From positions 53,776,374-53,840,373 of the forward strand of contig OY759270.1 of NCBI GenBank assembly GCA_963662155.1: a stretch of 64,000 nucleotides of DNA, read 5' to 3'. The notes under the pieces are model-generated. The model did not search any database. It saw only the letters and a program-made list of their open reading frames with translations, and had not been told where the DNA came from. The stretch is from Lamellibrachia columna. Its lineage: Eukaryota; Annelida; Polychaeta; Sabellida; Siboglinidae. The position numbers and the translations under genes were made by a program. Positions 46,901 to 58,900 of the stretch are shown piece by piece (positions within the stretch are counted from its first letter, which is position 1; each line of letters starts with the position of its first letter).

Positions 46901-49900
46901 AGATTTCTTGTTCTACTTAAAAATACCAAAAACTCAAACACTATTTGTGCAAGAACTCTGAGATTTGGCCTGCTTGTTCTCCATCATATGTAGACAGTAA
47001 CGTACATACTAGACTTCCACTTCTGTATATTAGTTCTCCACAATCTATCATTAAAGTTGTGTGTTTTTATGAAAAAAATTGAGCCAACAAGTGATTTTAG
47101 ATTCATATTTCGACAATAAAACACAAACGAATCTTAGTTGTATCAATAACTCATCTACATATCTAGGTACATGAGAAGTTTGAAGTTTCTATCTTGATTA
47201 GTTAATATACATAGTGAAAAGTGGCCTATATTTAGCAGCCAAAAATGCTTTATGCCCAAGTTGTTGACCATTGGTTGATTTCACATTTAAATAGAGAATT
47301 CAAATATGGTGTATTACACAGGCATTGCACCTGCTTTCATATAAAATAAATTGGAAAAACGAGCATAGAAAAAAGGTTACATGTTATAACAGCAACATTG
47401 GGGTTAGCCCAGATTCTAGAAAAGTGCCAAGAAACAGTAGTACCAATTGTTTTAGGTGCACCGGTGACATCAGGGATGGATGTATGATGGATCGTGTCGG
47501 CCTTGTCTAATGTAAAGATATACGGAGTCAGTTAATAATAATTTTTTTAATACCCTAGTATTCGTATTAATTTTAGTAGAATGCTATTTCACTCACATTC
47601 GTGCATAATTGTTTTTCCATCAATGATCAGTCATTAGGTGGCATTCCCTTCACGGTGTATTTACATCAAATAACCAAAACATCATCACGCTCTTCAACAT
47701 CGTGAATGCCAAGTCTGTGTATGTGCGTGTGTGTAGAATGTAAAATGTTGCAATTAATGATAGCCACTTTTGAATTTCAACAGTGTTTTAGAAATATTTT
47801 AACAGTGATTTGAGTTACTGTGCACATACATTGAAGTGAATCGAGTTGCACTTTTAAACAGCTCTGTGATATTGTATTATGGAAGTATGGTGTGTGACTG
47901 AATAAAGTTCATTCATTCAAATACACGAGGCGAAGCAGAGAAGTGAACACCACCTATCGACTGATGAAAAACAATTATGCATGAATGGGTGTGAAATAGC
48001 ATTCTCCATAATTTTAATGTTCTTTATACTTTGAAAAAAGGTATGAAGTTTGTGCTGCATTTTTACATGGTGACCATTGTTAAACATCTGGTATATGTAG
48101 CATTTTACTGGATACTTTCCACTTTCATTAGGGATGTTTTCTGCTCAACATGTCATAACTTGTAAAAGAAAATTATGCTGTCAATATTTCTTAATGAAGT
48201 CCCAATGAAGGAAGGTTTAAAACATTCCCCAATCAAGCCAGATGAGTAGAATGTATCTGGATGTTGACAGAGAGACGCAGACACAGAGAACGGAGCCACT
48301 GCACCCAAACAGATACGGCAGGTAAGTCTATCACTAACAGGTACTGCAGGTAAGTCTATCATTAACAGGTACTGCAGGTGAATCTATTACTAACAGATAC
48401 GGCAGGTAAGTCTATCACTAACAGGTACTGCAGGTAAGTCTATTACTAACAGATACGGCAGGTAAGTCTATCACTAACAGGTATTGCAGGTAAGTCTATT
48501 AGTATTACTAACAGATACGGCAGGTAAGTCTATCACTAACAGATACTGCAGGTAAGTCTATTAGTACTAACAGGTACTGCAAGTAAGTCTATTACTAACA
48601 GATACGGCAGGTAAGTCTATCACTAACAGGTACTGCTGGTAAGTCTATTACTAACAGGTACTGCTGGTAAGTCTATTACTAAAACAATTGGAAAATGTCC
48701 TCATTATTCACACATTACTCAATAATTATGATTGCAATAATTTTTCATGTCATGAAAATGTCCAAAAAAGAGGTTTGTGTGGTTTCTTTGGAGGAAACCA
48801 GTAACATATTTAGGGGGGGTATTTGGCAAATCCCACCATTGGATAAAATTTTTTTTTTGTTCCGTGTTTTTTATTATGCATTGTAGCATGGTTAACTAAT
48901 GAATGACTAATTTGGTCCCCCCTTGACCTTCCCCTTTGACCTCCCCCTTGCGAGATCCTAGATATGCTACTGGTAGATATCTTGACCAGAAGGCCTGTGG
49001 CTTTTTACTCTACTTTAATAAATTTTCCACATGGTGATGTAGGTAAAAATAATATTAGGTATGTCATGAGCTGGCCACCAGATAAGTGATATGAAATATG
49101 TTCCTTTCTGCATATACTACTGGAGAAGACGCCAGATTCTGCCCTCCATTTCAACACTTGGCATTCTTTCCAGGGCTCCTTTATGCTGCAGCACTTGCTC
49201 GTTCATGTTTACGTTAAAATGGTATCGTCATCCCCAAGAGAGATTAATGTTGAAACCAATTCATGTCATTGTTGTGTGACTTATTTGTATGCGTGTAGGA
49301 GGCGCCACCTGCATTGGAGGATCAAGATTTCTCTAGTTGTGCTAAAACAGCAGATGGGAAGCCATGGAACATGAAGATTACGTCTTGGAACATCAACGGC
49401 ATCCGTGCCTGGGTCAAGGTGGGTTCTTTGTCATATAAAAGGGTTATTCCTTGTGTTAGCATAGCTTTATTAAGTACTTCAGACACAATGAGTTTGGCAT
49501 TATTACAACACAAGGGAGTTGAATGGTAGAGTGAATGGTAGAGTGAATGGTGGAGTGAATGGTTGAGTGAATGGTTGAGTGAATGGTAGACTTCTATAGT
49601 GCACACAATTTGGAACAATTTAAGTGGGTTCTGTTAAAAATAATAACTTTGCTAATAACTATCATAAAAATATGAATTAAGAGTAATTTGTTGGTAAAAG
49701 ACTTAAGAAATAAAAATATTATAGACCAATATCATTTATGTTAGGCTTTGGGCACCATGGCGTATAGACTCATGGCGTGTAGACTCATGGCGTGTAGACT
49801 CATGGCGTGTAGACTCATGGCGTGTAGACTCATGGTGTGTAGACTCCCATCCTTCAAGTAGCCACTGCTGTGCGTGTTGTGACCCACGCGCAGCTTCTTT

Positions 49901-52900
49901 CTTATCCACAGTCATCATCAGCTACGATGTATTTTAGGAAAACACAGAACCACAGTATTATAACCATACAGAAATGATTATACATTCATTATGATGATTG
50001 CATACTAGATGTTATTGCACATCGACTCATACAATACTTACACCCCCCTCCTCCCCCCCGTGCCATCAGACACACAAGACAGAGCAATCGACACCATCCG
50101 TGTCTATCTGCAGCCATTCTTTCTAGGTCTTGTGTCTTTATTTTCTGGGTTTGTGCCTCTCTTGTGATGGTTCGTTGGTACGTTTCTTTTGGGGTGTTCC
50201 CTTTCCAGATGGTTTCCAGTACCACACCTACTTTGGTGTTCTTGTTGGTGGCATTCTAAGGACATGGTCCAAATATCTCCATCTTCTTTTCAATATTGTT
50301 GACTTGATTGGGTTTGCTCTTTTAAGGACTTCTTCATTAGTGATGAATTCAGTCCATTTGATGTTTAAAAGTCTGCACAAACATCTGTTCTGGAAACTAG
50401 TTTGTGTTGATTTTCCTCCATTTTTTCCACGTTTCAGAGCAATAAAGAAGCACAGGTATATCATTGCTGTTGAAATGTTTTGTGTGTTAATATTTATACC
50501 CTTTGACGTACACATTTTGCCGATTTTGGTGAGTTTTTGAAATGCTCCCCATGCCTTGCCAAGCTTATTCTTGGTGTCAATAGAACAGTCTCCATCATCA
50601 TCACTACCAAGGCAGGTGAAACGATCCCTGTGTGCAAAGGCTTTTCTATCGCAGTTTGCTCTCACAACTTCAGTTTTGATGAATAGTCCGACTTTGTTTG
50701 CATGGTTTAACAAACAGTTTGTCTTGGTTTGCATCTTTTTAGTATAACTGTTTACCAGGCAGATATCATCAGCAAGATCCAAGTCTCACAGGACTTTTTC
50801 ATGTGGCCATTGGTTTATGTTGCAGAAAAGCAGTCACTTGTATTTCAAGCACGAGGATCCGGATATCTTCTGTCTTCAGGAGACAAAGTGTGACGAGGAG
50901 AGTCTGCCAAAAGAGATGCAGCTGGAGGGATACCACGCCTTCTGGTCCTCCGCGGAGAAGAAGGGTTACGCAGGCACTGGTCTGTTCAGCAAGGTGAAGC
51001 CCATAGAAGTTACATATGGTTTAGGTGGGTTTTCATTTTATTCTATTTCTAGTGTAAATGTCCATTTAAAATTCCAGCATGATTTTGAACATCAGCTTTG
51101 AATAAATTTTCAACGACATAAAGAATTGTGAGAAAGAAATGACTTATGTCGCAGGTAATTTCTATGTACTCTGTTTTTGTGTTTAAAATATTGGTTTTCT
51201 TGTAGGACCGTACAAAGTAATCAAGATTTTTATGTAGGGTTGACTGTGGTCAGTCCTTGGATAAGAGAGGACAATGTTGGAATTATTTGGACACCTTGGG
51301 TTGAGACAGTGTCTGTCATGGGTAAACTGTGCAGAACATTGGGTTGAGACAGTGTCTGTCATGGGTAAACTGTTCAGAACATTGGGTTGAGACAGTGTCT
51401 GTCATGGGTAAACTGTGCAGAACATTAGGTTGAGACAGTGTCTGTCATGGATAAACTGTGCAGAACATTGGGTTGAGACAGTGTCTGTCATGGATAAACT
51501 GTGCAGAACATTGGGTTGAGACAGTGTCTGTCATGGGTAAACTGTGCAGAACATGGGGTTGCGGCAGTGTCTGTCATGGGTAAACTGTGCAGAACATTGG
51601 GCTGAGACAGTGTCTGTCATGGGTAAACTGTGCAGAACATTGGGTTGAGACAGTGTCTGTCATGGGTAAACTGTGCAGAACATTGGGCTGAGACAGTGTC
51701 TGTCATGGGTAAACTGTGCAGAACATTGGGCTGAGACAGTGTCTGTCATGGGTAAACTGTGCAGAACATTGGGTTGAGACAGTGTCTTTCATGGGTAAAC
51801 TGTGCAGAACATTGGGCTGAGACAGTGTCTGTCATGGGTAAACTGTGCAGAACATTGGGTTGAGACAGTGTCTGTCATGGGTAAACTGTGCAGAACATTG
51901 GGTTGAGACAGTGTCTGTCATGGGTAAGCTGTGCAGAACATTGGGTTGAGACAGTGTCTGTCATGGGTAAACTGTGCAGAACCTTGAAATAAGACAGCTT
52001 TGACATATTTTACATGTTCTGCTCTACTTTTTTCTATGTTTTAGAAAAATAATTTTTTCCTAAAATTTTCCTGTAGTTTTGAAGAAGATAATGTTTTGTT
52101 GCTGCAGGACAAGAGAAACATGACAAAGAAGGTCGGGTCATCACGGCTGAGTTTGACAAGTTCTACGTGGTTACAAGTTGTACGTATCAAAGACAAGATA
52201 CATAGATAATGTGGTTTTATGTGCTGGTCATCTGAAAAAATAAGTCACCCTGACTTCTTGGAAACGCTGCCGACGTTTCCATAGTAATGACCACGTGTGC
52301 TTCAATCCAGCATCGAACAAGCATAAATTTGTTCGCCATCAACGCAAAACATATCGTCTGGTTACTGTGATTCCAGTACACCAGACCTGGGCCCGAGGTT
52401 ATAAACCATACTCAACTCAATTGAGCACGGTTTCATGCTCAAGTCTCGCTTTCACACTAAACTCAGGCGAAGTTATAAAACATCTTGAGCACGAAATCCT
52501 GCTCAGCGTTGAGCACGAAATGCTGAAATCCTGAGTATGCTCAAGACCATGCTCAACGCCGTGCTCAAGCATAAATAAAAATGGCAGCTCACGCATAAAT
52601 TTATTGAAGTCGTTGAAAGTTCGTCCGTTTTGAGAAGATAAGCTGTCCGATTTTAGGGTCCAGGCCGCCTACTTCCGAGTTTTATCCGTATGAAGACCTG
52701 ATGGAATACGACATTTGTGAAACGAAATGTGTCTACAGAAATTAAAACTATGTGGTTTAGTTGAACGATTTATAACATGCCATACTGGACATTAAGGCAT
52801 ACCAATACGATATATGCGAAGTGTATGTGTGCTGCAAAATAAAATTATTCCGTGAACTGCCAATGCCAATGTCATGCCTCATGGCCATGGCAATACAGCC

Positions 52901-55900
52901 ACATCGTTTTGTCACTGTAAAGAATTAGGCAGTGATTTAAAACATTTCGCCAGTTTTGAGTTGGGAATATAGCAAATAATGTGTTTATAACATAATATAG
53001 CTAATCTAAATATTATATCAACTGGATTAAGCTTACATACCATGCTATATTAATATTAATCATGCAGCCCGACCCCAGGCCAGAGCAAAGGATGTATGTA
53101 TATGAAATAAAAAAAATTGCTATCCCAGGCCAAGGCAGCTATAGCCTAGGGGTAGGACTTCACATAGTGGGTGCCCTTTGGAAGTAGAATATACATGCAA
53201 AATATGCAACACACACATCCAGGATAATGTAATACTTGTGTTGTTGAGTTTTTTTAAGAGATTGTTCAAATTGAACAATATATAAGAAAAACCTTCCATA
53301 TGTCTATATTTAGGCTACCGCAAAAAGTAAAATTGTAGGTTATTGATGTTAAACATAATGCTGTTCTAGCCTTACTACTCCAATGCCGCAGGAAATCTAA
53401 GAACGAACTAGTGCAGGTGACAAACTACAGCTCTAATATAGTGTTTACACCTTTCCTATAATTTATAGTAAATGCAAATTTTCCAAATAATAGATACAAA
53501 GATATCACGACTTTTGTAAGACAAAGAAGAACATCAAACTTTGGGGACAGTATGTGATTGGAATATAAAGTACTGGCAAATATAGCTATACAATGATTAA
53601 GAGGCACTAAACTAAGCAAGGTGTTAGTGAAAACAGCGACATGTGTAGTGCATATACCCAGGGCGTATGTAATATAACACTAATAGTAACATATGCTGCA
53701 TATATTGTCTTGTGCAGTAACCTATTTCAAATATAACTTAATTTATGATAAATAAAATAATATATGTTATGGAAATAATGATTCCATATAGTAGATAGTG
53801 TGCACATTAAAAGTGCAAATAATATATTCGCTTGGGCACTCTCATCATAATTATTATTATTAAGAATTACCACTACAAATCAATGATAACATAGCTTACT
53901 CTTTCAGTTTACACTTTACTGTTTGATATTGTATTAGTACTATATTTGTTTTATTATCTATAAAAATATTAATCATTAAGGAGTAATACAAACCTTTCTA
54001 TGATATTCAATGAAATCCGTTTTAGCATATCATCTATTAATTTCAATCACTACTCTGTAATACTACACCCATATAAAAGATAGGCTGGACTAAAATTATA
54101 GACTACTAACAGTGGGTAATCCCCGTGACACAAACATGTGACGCCCGACGTCAAACTAAGCCTAGGCTAAAGGGGCAAACAAAATTAGTTGTTAACACCG
54201 CCATTTCTTAGTTTTGACAAATACTTCAGTTTCTGGGTTCACTGCGCAACAATCTGAATACGTCACTGTGTACCACACAGAGTCTTCTACGTGACTCTGA
54301 CGTATGGTTCCACCAGACAAGTTTATAGACTATAGTTCAAGTGTATAGCCATAGGTACATCATGATCTGAACACAGTAGTTTTTACATATTCAGTACACA
54401 TAGAATGATCAAAACTATGAAACTGAACCTTTGTCTCACAAAATGTTTATTTTTATACTCCTCTTTCCAGTACGTGTGTATTGTTACACGCATGTATAGA
54501 TTATGGAAACAATGGACATTCTAATGAAATATTAAAACAAAATATTATAATGAACCACGGATTTAGGTAATGTAATTATTGTTTACCTTTGACAGCATAA
54601 ATATAATATATTTTGTAACGAAATTTATGTTATATTAACACTTGCATTCATTAAAAAAGTACGACTTGTCGTGTTCCTCGGTACATTTCCAGAAGTTCTA
54701 GTTACTACGCTAAATGACCATGGCAAACATAATTACTTAGGCTGCCGAATCGCTTAGTTGGGGCAGTCTTAGTCTGGCTGCGAGGTATTACTTTTTGCTA
54801 TTTTTTATTTTTAGACAGTTTTATCTTGTGACTCGTCTTGTTCTGTCTGTTAAATCGTTCACTGTGTGCTCGACTTTCCACACAGCGTGTGATATTGGTG
54901 ATGGGTTGATTTTTCTCCGGCGCTTTTTCCCGCAAAAGAGACGCTTGCAGCCGAAATTCTTCGTCCACCACTGTTTATATGCGGAAGTATCTTTGTTATC
55001 TTTTTCAAAAAGAGAGTTCCACTTGGCCGCTTGTGCATTTGAAAAAACCGCGTCGTTTCGTACTCAGCTGAGTACGTACTCAAGACGTTTTATCACCTCG
55101 GTTGAGCACGAAAACTCTGGTGAGCATGAAATCTCAGACTTGAGCACAGACTTGAGCTTGAGTTTGAGTACGGTTTATAACCTCGGGCCCTGGGGCCGTA
55201 CATTTTCATGAGTAAAGTATGAGTACGAGTACATTGGTGATGGCTGAGTACGAGTACATTGCTCAAACCTGAGTATGAGGACATTGGTGATAGCTGAGTA
55301 CGAGTATATTGGTGATGGCTGAGTACGAGTACATTGGTGATGACTGAGTACGAGTACATTGGTGATGGCTGAGTACTAGTACATTGGAGATGACTGAGTG
55401 TGAGTATAATGGTGATAGCTGAGTACAAGTACATTGGTGATAGCTGAGTATGAGTACATTGGTGATAGCTGAGTACGAGTACATTGATGATAGCTGAATA
55501 TGAGTACATTGGTGATGGCTGAGTACGAGTACATTGGTGATGGCTGAGTAAGAGTACATTGGTGATGGCTGAGTAAGAGTACATTGGTGATGGCTGAGTA
55601 CGAGTACATTAGTGATGGCTGAGTAAGAGTACATTGATGATAGCTGAATATGAGTATATTGGTGATGGCTGAGTAAGAGTACATTGGTGATGGCTGAGTA
55701 AGAGTACATTGGTGATGGCTGAGTAAGAGTACATTGGTGATGGCTGAGTAAGAGTACATTGGTTATGGCTGAGTAAGAGTACATTGGTGATGGCTGAGTA
55801 CGAGTACATTGGTGATGGCTGAGTACGAGTACATTGGTGATAGTTTGGCACCAGAAGAGGCTGTCTGACTGAGTCACCAAACTTCTTCAGAAGAAGACTC

Positions 55901-58900
55901 AGCTAGCAGTACTTAGCACTGTCACTTGTGAGAGCAACAAAGGCATTTTATGGCTAACTGATGAATGACCCTTTCATTATGGGCTTACTGGACTTCCTGG
56001 CTTCATTAAACAAACACAAGGATTATGGCCTGGACTGGTAACTAGTACAACTATGGATATGAACTAGGGGTTTCTGACTGGGAAAAGAATTAAAAGATGC
56101 TGCCTCTTAAAGCGAAGCCTTTGTGGCTTCAGTGCATTTAAATGTGCAGAAAAGTGATCCACGGTATGAATTTGTGAAAACTCATCAATACCAAGTAAAA
56201 ATGAAACCACATCTACTAAATGTAACAATAATCATTACAAATCAGGGGCTATTACATTGCAATTAATATCATGGTTGTTGCAATAGAATTGACATAATAA
56301 AAGTGTTTTTAATGATCCTGTACTAGAAAACATATATAACTCAGCTGAGATGCATGCAAGAACATAAGTTTTTTTTATATGCAGGTAATACAGTTTGCCA
56401 CTATACTTTTTGAAGTTTTTGTTGAAGTTGTTAGTAATCTTATAAAATAAGAAATAAAATAATGTTCACAATATCATATTGAAAAAGTACTCATATGTAC
56501 TCATGATGTACTCGTAAAATCTGAGTTCATTGAACACGAGTATGAGTACTTGACCATACTTTCTATGAGTACGAGTACTTCAAAAATGTACTCGAGTACA
56601 TGAGTAGCGAGTACTTCGGCCCCAGGTCTGCAGTACACATCAGTATTATAGCTACCTAAATAAATCATGTTCTTAATCCGGCAAATATCAGCGCTAACGT
56701 AGTTTATTCTGCCTTTGTAGCCATAACAAAAATGGCCAGTATATGTGACCTGGTGACCCCACCGGATAATGGGCCAATCAAAATGATCGTAAACACGCCA
56801 CTCTTGTTTGTCAGATGGCTAGTGTAACCTGGTATTGTAGACGACAACACGTTATAAATACAAATTTAAGTGTGATTGTGGCAGCAAATTAAGGGGACAT
56901 GTCAATATTATAAATGGCCATTATACTTTGTCAACAATATGTAATACGCCAGTAAAAAGCTTCAAATTACCAGCATGATATACGTATCTATTGACATTTC
57001 TGTTATAACTAATAACCAGGAAACGTTACCTAATTAAATGTTTTATAAACACTACAACACTTACAATGCTGAAATGTGGCTTATGAAATGAACGTAACCA
57101 TGAGAATAATCACACAGGTTTCTGGAACAAATGATAGATGGGTTGTCTCAACATTTGTTTTTGGCTTTTGGTTGTCATTAAAAAATTAGCAAAAATCTTC
57201 CTGGTCCTCTAGCAGCTGTAATTCATTCATATTAACCAAAATAACTATAAGTTTTATTAATCTGGAGTATTTCAACTAAAATTTGTAATGAAATGGTTGG
57301 TTTATTTTTAGAACTTTTAATGAAGCTACTCAATTCAAAACAAGCATAGAATATCCACCCCAGCCATATTAAAACTCCATAAGAAATAGTCACTTGCAAG
57401 TAATGCACGTACGCACACACACACTTTATTATATATAATATATAACATTTTATATATATATATATATATATACATATACACATACATGCATGCATGCATA
57501 CATACATACATACATACATACATACATACATACATACATACATACATACATACATACATACATACATACATACACACTCAGACGCACGCACAAACACACA
57601 CACAACCAGCACCACTTGAAGCTATCATCTGGAGGCTTATTTAGTTACACATTCTCACCCTCGACGGCTGTCAGACATCTTATCCATCTGTTGATAACTT
57701 TAGCATTGCATGACGATTGTCAGATTGCCTGACTCTTATTCTGATGAGTGTCTGAGCTCTGGTTTGGGGGATTAAAGTAAGAGTGTTCTTCTCATTATTG
57801 TCATGGAATTAAAATTTCATGGTCTATATTATATGTATATATATATATATCTTGTACAGATGTGCCGAACGCTGGGCGGGGCCTCGTGCGTTTGGAGTAC
57901 CGGTCCAAGGAGTGGGACCCAGACTTCAGAGACTACCTGAGGAAGCTGGACGAGAAGAAGCCTGTCATTCTCTGCGGTGATCTGAACGTCGCACATCTGG
58001 AAATAGGTGCTAGACCGCTGGGAATAGGAGGGGAATATGGGGATTGACCATTTATTTGAATCAGGATTTGTAGAAAGCAGAATATTCGTTAAACTAGCTT
58101 ATTTATATACATCATGCTTTTTCAATTACGATTTGTTGTTCTGTATTTAAATTAAATGAATTTGTACAACGTTTTAATACATCTTAGATTTGATAAATGG
58201 AACATTGTCAAAACTGGTATCACAAAGTAAACAATTAGCCTTTGGGTTCGAGGTTCATAGCCTTTTATACTTGGTACTTTCTACCGAGAAACGAACAAGA
58301 TGTTCCAGTTTCTTGCAGTGTTATATTTGACAGCTTGATGTTCGTTCTAAATATTTCATCTGTTTCACACAAGTTTCATCAGCAGACTGAGTTCGCTACA
58401 TAAGAAGGATGTTAGTGTCAGTTATTTTTCACATAGTTATCTTGTATGTTCCCTACAGACCTTGCCAATCCTAAGTCGAACAAGAAGAACGCTGGCTTCA
58501 CCCAGGAGGAGCGAGACGGCTTCAGCAAGTTGCTGGATGCTGGCTTTTCTGACAGCTTCCGTAGTCTGTACCCCGACCAGACTCAGGCCTACACCTTCTG
58601 GACCGCAATGGGAAACTGCCGGGCCAAGAACGTTGGATGGTCAGTGAAGCTTCTTATTCTCGCCACCATGAAAGCAAGTCTAGCAGTAAAACTTGTCTGG
58701 GACATCTGGTCAGGCATGTCTGAAGATAAATTAAATTGATGTATTTGGTACTTATTCTCACAATGAGCAATCTTCATGCATTTGAGTTTTTATTTGATAT
58801 TCTTTTGACAGGATTTGAGGTTCAGGAAGTGTTTTATTGGGTCTTAAAAATAGCAAAATAATTCAAAAAGAAATAATAGCCAGTGTTCAGTTATGTAAAA

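Larger units (their letters stand above)
52382..56630. mobile_element. hAT element (outer), interrupted by another transposon
   Basis: The right end, CGGCCCCAGGTCTG at 56617-56630, is the inverse of the left end, CAGACCTGG at 52382-52390, resumed as GGGGCCGTAC at 55192-55201. A perfect 8-bp target-site duplication, CAGTACAC, flanks it at 52374-52381 and 56631-56638. Removing the inner element restores a continuous left end rich in GAGTAC words, mirrored by GTACTC words near the right end. The rest (55201-56616) is a GAGTAC-rich minisatellite plus unique DNA without recognisable transposase. It lies in the APEX1 intron before the Asp210 exon. Confidence 0.88.

Noticed and set aside
54795..55211. 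138-codon plus frame in the Harbinger-like element
   Set aside because: No similarity recognised; overlaps the terminal repeat.
55093..55880. 205-codon and 163-codon minus-strand frames with Ser-Tyr-Ser repeats
   Set aside because: Product of a 25-bp repeat (75-bp frame period) inside a transposon.
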